A stretch of 64,000 nucleotides of DNA from Vallicoccus soli (GCF_003594885.1 NZ_QZEZ01000001.1:434001-498000), one strand, 5' to 3'; positions 26,180 to 35,180 are shown, counted from the stretch's first letter. Notes: generated from the letters alone by a model not told the origin. A program made the numbers and translations.

Positions 26180-27607
26180 TCAGGGCCGGCGGCGCAGGGC
26201 GGGCAGCCGGGTCCGGGTGAGCCGCACGCCCGCGAGCCGGGGCCCGGCGAGGCTCGGCCCGGCGATGCGGCGCTCGAAGCGCGCGACCTCGCGGGCGGCC
26301 GGCTGGCCGAGGAAGCTGCCGAGCACCACGCCGGCCGCGAGCGCGAGGCCGACCGACGTCGCCTGGGTGAGGGTCAGCAGCCCGCCGACCGTGTCGCCCT
26401 GGCTCAGCCGCAGCATGCCGCGGAAGAGGGTGAGCCCCGGCAGCAGCGGGATGATGCCCGCGGCCACGTGCAGCAGCGGCGGCACCCGCTGCAGGTGGGC
26501 GAGGGCGTAGCTGCCCGCGCCGACGACCACCGCGCCGCCCGCGGAGGCGAGGGCCGCCCCCAGCGCGGCCTCCTGCAGCAGGGCCAGCACGAGCCAGCCC
26601 GCGGCCCCCGCGACGCCGGCCGCGGGCAGGGTCCGTCGCGGCGCGTGGTTGGCGCAGGCGAAGGCGGCGGCCGCGACGCCGGCGCTGAGCACCTGCAGCG
26701 GCAGGTCGCCGAGCGAGGGGCTCGTGGAGGTGAGCAGCACCCGCACGCCCGCCCGGCTGCCCACCGCGAGCGCGACCGCGACGCCCGCGATGATCCCGGC
26801 GGTGGACACGAAGACCTCGAGGGCGCGCCCCGCCGCGGTCACCGGGAAGCCGGTGATGGCGTCCTGCACGCAGCCGACGAGCGCCGAGCCGGGCAGCAGC
26901 ACGATGATCCCGCCCGCCACGACGAGCGACGGGCGCACGTCGACGTCGACGCCGGCCAGCACGAGCGCCGCGGCGGTCGCGATGGCCGCGCCGACCGCGT
27001 TGCGGAAGAACTCCGGCAGGTGGCGCCGGGCGAGCGCGCGGATGACGCGGTCCACCACCGCCGAGGTCAGCAGGGCCACGCCGGCGACGAGCGGGCCGCC
27101 GCCCAGGAGCACCGCCACCGCGGCGGCGAGCAGCGCGGAGGCTGCGGTGACGGTCCAGCTGCCGTACGGGTGCCGGCGGTGCCGGACGTCGTCGAGGCGC
27201 TCGGACGCCTCGGCGGGCGTGAGCCGGCCGTGCACCAGGTCGTCGACGAGGTTGTCGACCTCCGTCACCCGCGTGTAGTCGAGCAGGCGCGCCCGCACCA
27301 GCCGCATGCTCGTCACGGGCGCGACGTCCGGGGCGCGGACGTACGAGACCGTGATCGTCGTGTTGGTGACGTCGACCTCGACCCGGCGCAGGCCGCACGC
27401 GCCGGCGACGGCCATGACCGTCGCGGTGACGTCGGCGGCGCCGGCGCCGCCGCTCAGGACGATCTCGGCGGCGCGCAGGGCGATGTCCAGGGCGCGGTAC
27501 GCCTCGCGCTCGTCCGGCTCGGGCAGGTGCACGGGCTCGACGGGCGCCCGGCGGGCGCGCCGCTCGCGGGCGCGACGGTCCTCCTCGCGCTGCCCGGCCC
27601 TCCGCAC
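26180..27607 (-). CDS. Threonine/serine exporter (ThrE family)
   Basis: 475 residues. A cytoplasmic N-terminal domain (about 30-150) with the ThrE signature (ALRAAEIVLSGGAGAADV, RRVEVDVTNTTITVSYV) is followed by about ten membrane helices in two halves, for example WTVTAASALLAAAVAVLLGG, IIVLLPGSALVGCVQDAITG and LHVAAGIIPLLPGLTLFRG. This corresponds to the DUF1212 and DUF3815 halves fused in one chain, as in corynebacterial ThrE, a proton-driven exporter of Thr and Ser. GTG 27607 is chosen; it leaves a basic N-terminus. Divergent from the PfkB gene. Confidence 0.87.
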   Translation of the reverse strand: MRRAGQREEDRRARERRARRAPVEPVHLPEPDEREAYRALDIALRAAEIVLSGGAGAADVTATVMAVAGACGLRRVEVDVTNTTITVSYVRAPDVAPVTSMRLVRARLLDYTRVTEVDNLVDDLVHGRLTPAEASERLDDVRHRRHPYGSWTVTAASALLAAAVAVLLGGGPLVAGVALLTSAVVDRVIRALARRHLPEFFRNAVGAAIATAAALVLAGVDVDVRPSLVVAGGIIVLLPGSALVGCVQDAITGFPVTAAGRALEVFVSTAGIIAGVAVALAVGSRAGVRVLLTSTSPSLGDLPLQVLSAGVAAAAFACANHAPRRTLPAAGVAGAAGWLVLALLQEAALGAALASAGGAVVVGAGSYALAHLQRVPPLLHVAAGIIPLLPGLTLFRGMLRLSQGDTVGGLLTLTQATSVGLALAAGVVLGSFLGQPAAREVARFERRIAGPSLAGPRLAGVRLTRTRLPALRRRP

Positions 27608-27664
27608 CCCGCCATGATGGCGGACCGGCCCCCGCGCCCCGCGGGGCGGGGAGAGGGGCGGCGG

Positions 27665-28615
27665 GTGGCCGAGCGGCCGGGGGTGCTGTGCGTCGGGCTG
27701 GCCACGCTCGACGTCGTGCAGCGGGTGGACCGGCTGCCCGGGCCGGACGAGAAGGTGGTCGCGCAGGGCCTCGACGTGGCCGCCGGCGGCCCCGCGGCGG
27801 GTGCCGCCGTCACGGCCGCGGCGCTCGGCGCCCGGGCGGTGCTCGTCACCGCGCTCGGCGGGTCGCCGCTGGCTCGGCTCGTCGCGGAGGACCTGCGGGC
27901 CGCCGGCGTGCGCCTCGTCGACGCCGAGCCGGGCAGCGAGCGGCTCCCCGCGGTGTCCTCGGCGACGGTCCTCACGACCACCGGCGAGCGCTCGGTCGTC
28001 TCGGTCAACGCCGAGGGCGTCGCCGCCGCGCCGCCGGACGGCCTGGCGGGTCTCGTCGCCGGCACCGGTGCGGTCCTGCTCGACGGGCACCACCCGGCGC
28101 TGGCCCTGGCGGCCGCCCGGGCGGCCCGCGCGGCCGGCGTCCCGGTCGTCCTCGACGGCGGCAGCTGGAAGCCGCACCTGCCCGACCTGCTCCCCCTGGT
28201 GGACGTCGCCGCCTGCTCCTCCGCGTTCCGGCTGCCGGCGGGGGAGCCGCTCACGGCGCTGCTCGGCGACGGCGCGCGGGGGCCGCGCTGCGTCGCGGTC
28301 ACCCGGGGCGGGGGCCCGGTGGGCTGGTGGGCGCGCACGCCGGGCGGGACCCGCTCGGGCGAGGTCCCCGTCGCGCGGGTGCGGGCGGTCGACACGCTGG
28401 GCGCCGGGGACGCCTTCCACGGCGCCCTGGCCGCGGCGCTGGCGGTGGCGCCGCCCGGCCCCGACCCCGTGCCCGGGCTCGTCGCTGCCCTCGGCCTCGC
28501 GGCGCGGGTCGCGTCGGTCCGGGTGGAGCACGCGGGGCCCCGCGCCTGGCTCGCCGACCCGCGCGTGGCGGGGGCGCTCGGCTCGGGGTGGCGGGGCGTC
28601 GGACCCCGCCCCTAG
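27665..28615 (+). CDS. PfkB family carbohydrate kinase
   Basis: 316 residues, ribokinase-like. VLCVGLATLDVVQRVDRLPGPDEKVVA opens the fold; GGPAAGAAVTAAALG binds sugar; the ATP and catalytic-base motif DTLGAGDAFHGALAAALA is intact. Sugar unknown. GTG 27665 has AGGGG 7 bases upstream; two ATGs at 27614 and 27617 would add a basic arm. It ends in TAG that continues as TAGGCT, a possible -10 for the following peptidase gene. Confidence 0.87.
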   Translation: MAERPGVLCVGLATLDVVQRVDRLPGPDEKVVAQGLDVAAGGPAAGAAVTAAALGARAVLVTALGGSPLARLVAEDLRAAGVRLVDAEPGSERLPAVSSATVLTTTGERSVVSVNAEGVAAAPPDGLAGLVAGTGAVLLDGHHPALALAAARAARAAGVPVVLDGGSWKPHLPDLLPLVDVAACSSAFRLPAGEPLTALLGDGARGPRCVAVTRGGGPVGWWARTPGGTRSGEVPVARVRAVDTLGAGDAFHGALAAALAVAPPGPDPVPGLVAALGLAARVASVRVEHAGPRAWLADPRVAGALGSGWRGVGPRP

Positions 28616-28618
28616 GCT
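28613..28618 (+). promoter_or_regulatory. -10 hexamer from the PfkB stop codon
   Basis: TAGGCT starts with the TAG stop of the kinase gene. A start near 28625 would give a roughly 30-base leader with an AGGAGG site before GTG 28655. Confidence 0.45.
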
Positions 28619-28654
28619 CGCCGCGACCTGGCGGGGGCGAGCGCAGGAGGCGCT

Positions 28655-30337
28655 GTGACGGGTGCTGCGACGGGCAGGACGAGCGGTGGGAGCGGACCGG
28701 CCCGGTGGGCGCGGCTGCGGCGCGGCCTCGTCGCGGGGGTCGGTACGGCGCTCGCCGCCGCGCTCGTCCCGGCGCCGGCCGGCGCCGCGCCCGTCCCCGC
28801 CCCCCGGGCCGAGGCGGCCGCCGAGGCCCCGCCCCCGGCGTGGGAGCCGTGCCCCGAGGGCGTCGGCCAGGAGGGGCTCCCCCCGCTGGAGTGCTCGAGC
28901 GTGGCGGTGCCGCTCGACCACGGCGACCCGGCGCGCGGCAGCATCGACCTGGCGCTCTACCGCGCGGCGCTGCCCGCCGGGGCGCCCCGCCCGCCGCGCG
29001 TGCTGTTCGTCAACAGCGGCGGCCCCGGCGGCGAGGCGTCGCTGCTCACCAGCCTGGTGAGCGCGACGTACCCCGCGCCCGTGCGGGCGCGCTACGACGT
29101 CGTGGGCGTCGACCCGCGCGGCGTCGGGCGCAGCGTCCCCGTGTCGTGCCTGCCGCCGGTGACCGGCGGGCCCGTGCCGACGCCGGACCAGCGCCTCGTG
29201 ACCCCCGCCCAGCGCCGGGCCGCGGTGGCGGCCGGCGCCGCCGTCGCGGCGGGCTGCTTCGCCCGCTCCGGCGACCTCGTGCCGTACCTCTCGACCGAGC
29301 AGACGGCCCGCGACTTCGACGTCGTGCGAGCGGCGCTGGGGCAGCGGACCGCGGCCTTCGTCGGCTACAGCTACGGCACCCTGCTCTTCGCGCGCTACGC
29401 CACGCTCTTCCCGACGCGGGTCGAGCGCCTCGTCCTGGACAGCGCCGTCGACCCGGCCACCTGGGGGCAGCGCTTCTTCGCCGAGCGGGTGCAGCCCTTC
29501 GAGGACCGCCTCGTGGACTGGGCCGGCTGGGCGGCGCGGTACGACGACCGGCTCGGCCTGGGCGCGCAGCGGTGGCGGGTGCTGCGGACCTACGACGCGG
29601 CGGTCGCCGGGCTGGCCCGCCGGCCGGTGGTCGTCGACGGCACCCCCGTCGGCGCGGGCGACCTGCAGGGCGTGCTGGGCCAGGCGATGTACAGCGACGC
29701 CCTGTGGCCCGCCGCCGCGCAGGCCCTCGGGCTCGTCCGCGCCCTGCAGACCGGTGCGGCCGCCTCGGCGGCCCAGCGCGCGGCGGGCGCCCTGCTGCCG
29801 GGGGCGGCCGCGGCGCTGCCGACCCCGGGCCCGGACAACCAGCCCTCCGCGCTCTACAGCGTGCTCTGCAACGACGGCGCCTTCCCCGACCGCCCGGGCC
29901 CGGTGCTGCGCGACGTCGACCGCGCGCTGCGCACCGCGCCGCGCCTCGGCGCGATCCAGGCCTCGGCGGGGCTGCCGTGCGTGTCGTGGCCGCTCGACCC
30001 GGTGCGACCGGTGGTGCGCGACGTCCCGGGCGGCCCGGTGCCGCTCGTGGTGCAGGCCCGGCGCGAGGCGGTGACGCCGTACCCGATGGGGCCGGCGATG
30101 GCCGCGGCGACGGGCGGGCGGCTGCTCACGGTGACCGGGGGCAACCACACGCACGTCGGGCTGGCCCTCGAGCCGTGCACCGACCGGGTGGTCACGGCCT
30201 ACTTGCTGCGCGGGCGGCTGCCCCGGGAGGGCGCGGTCTGCGGCGGCGCGCCGCTGCCCGTGCCGCCGGCCCCGACCGCGGCCACCGCGCCGTCCCCGGT
30301 CGAGGCCGCCCGGTCCGCGCTGCTGCGGCGGGGCTGA
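28655..30337 (+). CDS. Secreted tripeptidyl-aminopeptidase-like hydrolase
   Basis: 560 residues, alpha/beta hydrolase with a TAP-like C-terminal domain. Signal peptide: basic n-region, then RRGLVAGVGTALAAALVPAPAGA. VLFVNSGGPGGEAS forms the oxyanion region; Ser is in FVGYSYGTLLFARYATLFP (about residue 237); the C-terminal His is in GGNHTHVG (about 497). Family members release tripeptides from the N-terminus of extracellular proteins in Streptomyces. GTG 28655 has AGGAGG 6 bases before it. Cys residues in the mature part can form disulfides. Confidence 0.9.
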   Translation: MTGAATGRTSGGSGPARWARLRRGLVAGVGTALAAALVPAPAGAAPVPAPRAEAAAEAPPPAWEPCPEGVGQEGLPPLECSSVAVPLDHGDPARGSIDLALYRAALPAGAPRPPRVLFVNSGGPGGEASLLTSLVSATYPAPVRARYDVVGVDPRGVGRSVPVSCLPPVTGGPVPTPDQRLVTPAQRRAAVAAGAAVAAGCFARSGDLVPYLSTEQTARDFDVVRAALGQRTAAFVGYSYGTLLFARYATLFPTRVERLVLDSAVDPATWGQRFFAERVQPFEDRLVDWAGWAARYDDRLGLGAQRWRVLRTYDAAVAGLARRPVVVDGTPVGAGDLQGVLGQAMYSDALWPAAAQALGLVRALQTGAAASAAQRAAGALLPGAAAALPTPGPDNQPSALYSVLCNDGAFPDRPGPVLRDVDRALRTAPRLGAIQASAGLPCVSWPLDPVRPVVRDVPGGPVPLVVQARREAVTPYPMGPAMAAATGGRLLTVTGGNHTHVGLALEPCTDRVVTAYLLRGRLPREGAVCGGAPLPVPPAPTAATAPSPVEAARSALLRRG

Positions 30338-30376
30338 GCACCCCGGGCTGCTGCACCCGGGCTGCTGCGGCCGGGA

Positions 30377-30418
30377 CTCAGCGGCGGGGGCTCAGCGGCG
30401 GGGGCTCAGCGGCGGGGG
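30377..30418. repeat. Three tandem 14-bp repeats spanning a stop codon
   Basis: CTCAGCGGCGGGGG is repeated three times without gap. The last copy contains the stop and final codons of the helicase gene (minus strand), and the other two repeat the same codons and stop just beyond it. It looks like recent slippage or tandem duplication. Confidence 0.85.
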
Positions 30419-32106
30419 CCGCGGTCCCGCCGGACCGTCGCCTTGCGCCCCTTGAGGGTGGTCGCGCGCAGCGCCGTCACGACCTCGTCGGCCCGGGCGT
30501 CGGGCACCTCGACGAGGGAGAACCGGTCGGCGATCTCGATGGCCCCGATGTCGCGGCCCTTGAGCGAGGTCTCGCCGGCGATCGCGCCGACGAGGTCCTG
30601 CGGGCGCACGCCCGCGGCGCGCCCCGCGCCGACGAAGAGCTTGACCATGCCGGCGGCGGGGCCGCGGGGCGGGCGGCCGGCGCCGCGCTCGGCCCCGCCC
30701 GCGCGCGGGCGCGTGTCGCGCTCGGGGACGTCGGGGATCTCCTCCTCGTCGGCGGCGGCGCCCGTGGCCTCGTGGGCCAGCTTCACGGCGGCGAGCGCGA
30801 CGTCCATGAGGTCGAAGTCGTCGGTGAGCGTCTCGACGACGACGCGGAAGCGGTCGAGGTCGTCCTCGACGAGGCTCTCGTGCAGCGCGGCGCGGGTCAT
30901 CTCCAGCCGCCGGGTGCGCAGGTCCGCCACCGTCGGCAGCTTCTCGACCGGGATCTTGCGGCCGGTGGAGCGCTCGATGGTCTGCAGCATGCGCAGCTCG
31001 CGCGGCTCCGCGAGCGTGAGCGCGACGCCCTGGCGCCCGGCGCGGCCGACCCGGCCGACCCGGTGGACGTACGACTCGGGGGCGCTCGGGACGTCGTAGT
31101 TGACGACGTGGGTGAGCTGCTCGACGTCGAGGCCGCGGGCGGCGACGTCGGTGGCGACGAGCAGGTCGGCGGTGCCGCTCTTGAGCCGGCCCATGACCCG
31201 CTCGCGCTGGTCCTGGCTCATGCCGCCGTGCAGCGCCTCCGCCCGGTAGCCCCGCCCGTTGAGCGTCTCGGTCACGGTGTCGACCTGCTCGCGCGTGCGG
31301 CAGAAGACGATCGCCGACGCGGGGGCCTCCACGTCGAGCACGCGCCCGAGCGCGGCGGTCTTGTGCCCGCGCGGCACGACGTACGCCCCCTGGCGCACCA
31401 GCGGCGCCCCGCTCTCGACCGTGGCGGGGCGCTGGATGCGGATGCGGACCGGCTCGCGCAGGTGCGCCCGGGCCAGGCCCTCGATGCGGGCGGGCATCGT
31501 CGCGGAGAACAGCACCGTCTGCCGCTCGGGCGGGCACGCCTCGAGGATCGCGTCGATGTCCTCGGCGAAGCCCATGTCGAGCATCTCGTCGGCCTCGTCG
31601 AGCACGACGGTGCGCAGGTCGCCGAGCGGCAGCGTCCCGCGCCCGAGGTGGTCGAGGGCGCGCCCCGGCGTCGCCACGACGACGTCCACCCCGCGGTCGA
31701 GCTCGCGCAGCTGCCGGCCGATGGGGGCGCCGCCGTAGACCGGCAGCACCCGCGCGCCGAGCTCCTTGCCGTAGCGGTGCATCGCCTCGCACACCTGCAC
31801 GGCGAGCTCGCGGGTCGGCACGAGCACCAGCGTGGACAGGCGGTGCTCGTCCGGTTGCAGCGCGTGCAGGGCGGGCAGCGCGAAGGCGGCCGTCTTGCCG
31901 GTGCCGGTGGCCGCCTGGCCCAGCAGGTCGCGCCCCGCGAGCAGCGGCGGGACGGCCTCGCGCTGGATGGGGGTGGGCTCCTCGTAGCCCAGCGCGGCGA
32001 GCGCGCCCAGGAGCTCCGGGCGCAGGCCCAGGTCCTCGAAGCCGCCGCTCTCCGGGGCCGCCGCGGGGGCGCCCTCCCCGGCGGTGCCGGCCTCGTCCAC
32101 GCTCAT
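30406..32106 (-). CDS. deaD: DEAD-box RNA helicase with DbpA-type RNA-binding domain
   Basis: 566 residues. Helicase core: Q motif GFEDLGLRPELLGALAALGYEEPTPIQ, motif I AATGTGKT, PTRELAVQV, DEAD as VLDEADEMLDMGF, SAT, HGGMSQDQRERVM and HRVGRVGRAGRQG. A C-terminal DbpA-like domain (about 480-560, MVKLFVGAGRAAGVRPQDLVGAIAG) gives RNA specificity, as in CsdA/DeaD. It unwinds rRNA or mRNA structures in ribosome assembly and cold response. ATG 32106 is 33 bases after the tRNA-Arg gene, so both may share a transcript. Its last codons are triplicated in DNA. Confidence 0.94.
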   Translation of the reverse strand: MSVDEAGTAGEGAPAAAPESGGFEDLGLRPELLGALAALGYEEPTPIQREAVPPLLAGRDLLGQAATGTGKTAAFALPALHALQPDEHRLSTLVLVPTRELAVQVCEAMHRYGKELGARVLPVYGGAPIGRQLRELDRGVDVVVATPGRALDHLGRGTLPLGDLRTVVLDEADEMLDMGFAEDIDAILEACPPERQTVLFSATMPARIEGLARAHLREPVRIRIQRPATVESGAPLVRQGAYVVPRGHKTAALGRVLDVEAPASAIVFCRTREQVDTVTETLNGRGYRAEALHGGMSQDQRERVMGRLKSGTADLLVATDVAARGLDVEQLTHVVNYDVPSAPESYVHRVGRVGRAGRQGVALTLAEPRELRMLQTIERSTGRKIPVEKLPTVADLRTRRLEMTRAALHESLVEDDLDRFRVVVETLTDDFDLMDVALAAVKLAHEATGAAADEEEIPDVPERDTRPRAGGAERGAGRPPRGPAAGMVKLFVGAGRAAGVRPQDLVGAIAGETSLKGRDIGAIEIADRFSLVEVPDARADEVVTALRATTLKGRKATVRRDRGPRR

Positions 32107-32138
32107 CCGCCTACTGCCCCTCGTCCGCCGGTCCTGGG

Positions 32139-32211
32139 TGCCCCCGAGAGGATTCGAACCTCCGACACACGGTTTAGGAAACCGTTGCTCTATCCCCTGA
32201 GCTACGAGGGC
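32139..32211 (-). tRNA. tRNA-Arg (CCT anticodon)
   Basis: 73 bases, full cloverleaf on the minus strand: acceptor GCCCTCG/CGGGGGC with discriminator A, D-arm GCTCAGGGGATAGAGC, anticodon stem ACGGT/ACCGT with loop TTCCTAA (anticodon CCT, reads AGG), and T-arm with GGTTCGAATCC. The 3' CCA is not encoded (the sequence continues ACCCA). Confidence 0.97.
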
Positions 32212-32393
32212 GCGGGCGCTGCGGCCCCCCGGGAGGGTACCGGAGCCGGCTGCCGGCCCCCGGCCGAGCGGGGTGGTCGAGCCCCGGTCCTCGACCCGGG
32301 CGGTTGAGCCACCGCCCCCGGGGAAGATCACGCACCAGCAGGCGACCCCAGCACCAGGGGTCGCACCGTCATCAGCAGCCGCAGGAGGACAGC

Positions 32394-32669
32394 GTGGAGA
32401 TCATCGGGCTCATCGTGGTGGGTGCCGTCATCGGCCTGCTCGGCAAGCTCGTCGCACCGGGGGACAAGGACAACGTCCCGATCCTGCTGACGATCGTGCT
32501 CGGCGTCGTCGGCGTCGTCGCGGGCTTCTACCTCGCAGCGGCGCTCGGCGTCGAGGCGACGAGCGGCATCGACTGGATCCGCTGGATCATCAGCATCGCC
32601 GTGGCGGCCGTGCTCGTCGTGGCGGCCAGCACGATCATGGGGCGCAACACCTCGCAGCGCCGCATCTGA
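32394..32669 (+). CDS. GlsB/YeaQ/YmgE family membrane protein
   Basis: 91 residues with three transmembrane helices (IIGLIVVGAVIGLLGKLV, ILLTIVLGVVGVVAGFYLA, WIISIAVAAVLVVAAST). The glycine-rich GAVIGLLG motif is typical of the transglycosylase-associated protein family, linked to stress in enterobacteria. GTG 32394 is preceded by AGGAGGA. It is monocistronic, ended by a strong palindrome. Confidence 0.9.
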   Translation: MEIIGLIVVGAVIGLLGKLVAPGDKDNVPILLTIVLGVVGVVAGFYLAAALGVEATSGIDWIRWIISIAVAAVLVVAASTIMGRNTSQRRI

Positions 32670-32685
32670 CGGCGCCCGCACCGCG

Positions 32686-32727
32686 ACGACGACGGCCCGC
32701 CCCCTGCAGGGGGCGGGCCGTCGTCGT
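32686..32727. terminator. Perfect 42-base palindrome
   Basis: A 19-bp stem (ACGACGACGGCCCGCCCCC with its complement) around TGCA. It lies between the convergent GlsB-like and lipoprotein genes and is probably a bidirectional terminator. Confidence 0.8.
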
Positions 32728-32756
32728 GCCGGGCCGCGAGGCGCGGCGTCGTGGGC

Positions 32757-33905
32757 TCAGGACGGGCGGTTCATCATCCCGCCGAAGGACAGCAGCGCCT
32801 GCGAGACGTCGATGAGGTTCGCGCCCTCGGGGGCGGTCACCGGCTCGGCGCCGGTGTCGACGGCCACGTCCACCACGGCGTCGGACTCGACCGGGCCGTC
32901 CTCCGCGAACTGCCCGAGCGGCAGGACCATGCCGGTCAGCTCGCCGTCCTCGACGAAGACGTCGACCGTCACGTCGCGGTCGGGGACCTGCTGGAGGTCC
33001 TCGGTGAGGTCCGCGCCCTGCGTGCCGCCGAGGCGCTGCAGGTCGTCCGCCAGCTCGCCGGCGACCTCGCGCAGCGGCGCGGTGAGGCGGTAGCCGTCGC
33101 CGCGGTCGCCGCCGTCGACCTCCTCGACCGTCACGTGCTCGTCGTACGCGGTGCGCAGCGACTGCAGGAGGCCGGCGGCCGCCGTCGGGTCCGGGGTCGG
33201 GGCGCCGGCGGCGCCCTGCTGCAGCTGCTGGAAGAGGCCGAGGTTGGCGGCCGCGTCGATGGTCTCGTCGAGGTCGACGCCCACCCACTCGCCCTGCAGG
33301 CCCTTCTGCAGCGGCGCGAGCGCCGGGGGCAGCTGGGCGGCCATCGCCTCGAGCTGGGCGGTGTCCTCGCCGGCGAGCTCGGCGATGCGCGGCACGTCGG
33401 CCTGGGCGAAGAGCGTGGCGTCGACGAAGCGCAGCTCCCCGAGGGCGCTGCCGTCGAGGTTGACCGCCATCGAGAACGACCCGGTCTGCGCCAGGGCGGC
33501 CTTGAGCTTCTCGGGGTCGGCGAGGTCCGCCGCGCCGAGCTGCTGCGCCTGCGCGGTGTCGGCCAGGGTCTTGCCCTCGGGCGCGGTGACCGCGTAGACG
33601 ACGTCGCCGGCGAGGACCTGCTCGAGGACCCGGCGGTCCTCGGCGTCCATCGGGCTCTCCGGGTCGAGCGCGGTGAAGTCCTCGACGGTGCCGTCGAGCT
33701 TCATCGTCATGCTCATCGAGGTCGCGTCGTAGACGCCGGTGAGCGCCTGCTCGACGGTGGCCTTCGCGTCGCCGGTCGGCGCGGCCTCCTCGCCGGCGGC
33801 CCCGCCGCTCTCGTCCGACCCGCAGCCCGTGAGCGCGAGGCCGGCGGCCAGGGCCAGGGCGCCGGCGCGCGTGGTGACGCGGCCGCCCAGACGGTGGTGG
33901 TGCAC
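32757..33905 (-). CDS. LppX/LprAFG-like lipoprotein
   Basis: 382 residues. Lipoprotein signal peptide with lipobox LALTGC (Cys about residue 26), then a long beta-rich domain. Motifs such as YDATSMSMTMKLDGTVEDFTAL and EWVGVDLDETI suggest the LppX_LprAFG fold, which binds lipids in the envelope; homology is moderate and the protein is longer than mycobacterial members. The start GTG 33905 has GGGGAG 5 bases upstream; longer open frame upstream is intergenic. The 237-base gap to the next gene holds no other gene. Confidence 0.7.
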   Translation of the reverse strand: MHHHRLGGRVTTRAGALALAAGLALTGCGSDESGGAAGEEAAPTGDAKATVEQALTGVYDATSMSMTMKLDGTVEDFTALDPESPMDAEDRRVLEQVLAGDVVYAVTAPEGKTLADTAQAQQLGAADLADPEKLKAALAQTGSFSMAVNLDGSALGELRFVDATLFAQADVPRIAELAGEDTAQLEAMAAQLPPALAPLQKGLQGEWVGVDLDETIDAAANLGLFQQLQQGAAGAPTPDPTAAAGLLQSLRTAYDEHVTVEEVDGGDRGDGYRLTAPLREVAGELADDLQRLGGTQGADLTEDLQQVPDRDVTVDVFVEDGELTGMVLPLGQFAEDGPVESDAVVDVAVDTGAEPVTAPEGANLIDVSQALLSFGGMMNRPS

Positions 33906-34142
33906 GGTTCTCCCCCCTGGCGACCGGGACCGCCCCGGCCGCGACGTGGTCCCGCGGAGCGGTCCGCCCGCGGGGGTGTCGCCGCGCCGACGGTCCCGCA
34001 GCCGCGCGACCTGTCCATCATGGACCGTCCTGTCCCGGCTGCGCAGCCCGTCCGGCGGCGCGTACGGGTGAGTCGTCGGCGTCCCGCGGTGATACTCGCC
34101 CGGCCGGGTGACCGGTGTCACGCCCGGTGGGGCCCCGGGCGG

Positions 34143-35180
34143 TCAACCGGCGGGCTCGAGCAGGTCCCACCGGTTGCCGTGCAGGTCCTCGAAGACCGCG
34201 ACGGTGCCGTACGCCTCCCGGCGCGGCTGTTCGAGGAAGCGCACCCCCGCTGCCGCCATCCGCGCGTGGTCGGCGGCGAAGTCGCGGGTGGTGAGGAACA
34301 GGCCGACCCGCCCGCCGTGCTGGTCGCCGACCCGCGCCCGCTGGCGCTCGCTGTCGGCGCGGGCGAGCAGCACCGCGGCGCCGTGCCCCGCGCGCGGCGC
34401 GACGACGACCCAGCGCTTCCCGTCGCCGCGGTCGGTGTCCTCGACGACCTCGAAGCCGAGGGCGTCGCGGTAGAAGGCGAGGGCGGGGCCGTACTCCTCG
34501 ACGAGGACGGTGACGAGGGACAGCCCGGCCGGCGGTGCGTGCCCGGGCGTGCGGCCCGTCCGGCCCCGCCAGCGCCAGGCCTCGAGCGGCGCGAGCCCGG
34601 GCAGCCCGGCCCGCCCCGTCGCCCAGAGCAGGGCGGCGCACGGGTCCGCGCCGCCGGCCCGCTCGCGCGCCTCGGGCAGGATGCGCGCGAGCGCCCGGTC
34701 GCACGCGCCGCGCGGCGGCTCCCACGCGACCCCGAGCGCGGCGGCGACGTCGCGGACGTGCGCGACGAGCTCCACCACGCCCATCGCGGCGAAGCTCTCG
34801 GCGTCGCTCGTGCCCGACGGGTGCCAGGCGACCGCGCCGGGCTCGGACCGCACCGCGGCGGCGAGCAGCACCCCGGCGGCGCGCAGGGCCTCGAGCATCC
34901 CGTCGGCGCCGCTGCCGGGGTCGACGCGCAGGGCGAGCTCGGGCCCGCCGGGGCGCGCGGCCGCGGCGGCGAAGGGGACGTAGCGGCCCTGCGGCCGCCC
35001 GGTGACCTGCAGGGCGTACGCCACGAGGGTCTCGGCGAGGTGGTCGAGCGACTCCCAGCACGACCACTCCACGCCCTGCGCGGGGGCGTCCCAGCCGTCG
35101 GGTGCGGCGGACAGGGCGGCGACGGCCGCCTCCGTGGTGCGCTGCACGTCGTCGGCGGTGACCGGTCCCGGGGTGCCCAT
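34143..35180 (-). CDS. DinB/maleylpyruvate-isomerase-like and glyoxalase fusion
   Basis: 345 residues with two domains. The N-terminal part (about 10-200) is a DinB-like metal-binding four-helix domain of the mycothiol-dependent maleylpyruvate isomerase type, with WESLDHLAETLVAYA and MGVVELVAHVRDVAAALG supplying His ligands. The C-terminal part (about 225-345) is a VOC/glyoxalase domain: SLVTVLVEEYGPALAFYRDALGFEVVEDTD, VGLFLTTRDFAADHARMAAAGV, and AVFEDLHGNRWDLLEP. The fusion suggests a thiol-dependent detoxification enzyme. ATG 35180 gives the full first helix. Confidence 0.82.
   Translation of the reverse strand: MGTPGPVTADDVQRTTEAAVAALSAAPDGWDAPAQGVEWSCWESLDHLAETLVAYALQVTGRPQGRYVPFAAAAARPGGPELALRVDPGSGADGMLEALRAAGVLLAAAVRSEPGAVAWHPSGTSDAESFAAMGVVELVAHVRDVAAALGVAWEPPRGACDRALARILPEARERAGGADPCAALLWATGRAGLPGLAPLEAWRWRGRTGRTPGHAPPAGLSLVTVLVEEYGPALAFYRDALGFEVVEDTDRGDGKRWVVVAPRAGHGAAVLLARADSERQRARVGDQHGGRVGLFLTTRDFAADHARMAAAGVRFLEQPRREAYGTVAVFEDLHGNRWDLLEPAG

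Noticed and set aside
26180-30154. Open frame of over 1300 codons on the minus strand
   Set aside because: Only the 26180-27607 part shows family sequence (ThrE); the rest is Arg/Gly-rich antisense of the PfkB and TAP genes, kept open by the GC content.
32130-32215. tRNA-Arg as an attachment site with an integrated element
   Set aside because: No repeat of the tRNA 3' end and no integrase or mobile genes were seen on either side.
27688-32307. Plus-strand open frame of over 1500 codons
   Set aside because: It runs through the kinase and TAP genes in a wrong frame and antisense to the helicase; composition is Arg/Ala/Gly and no motif is present.
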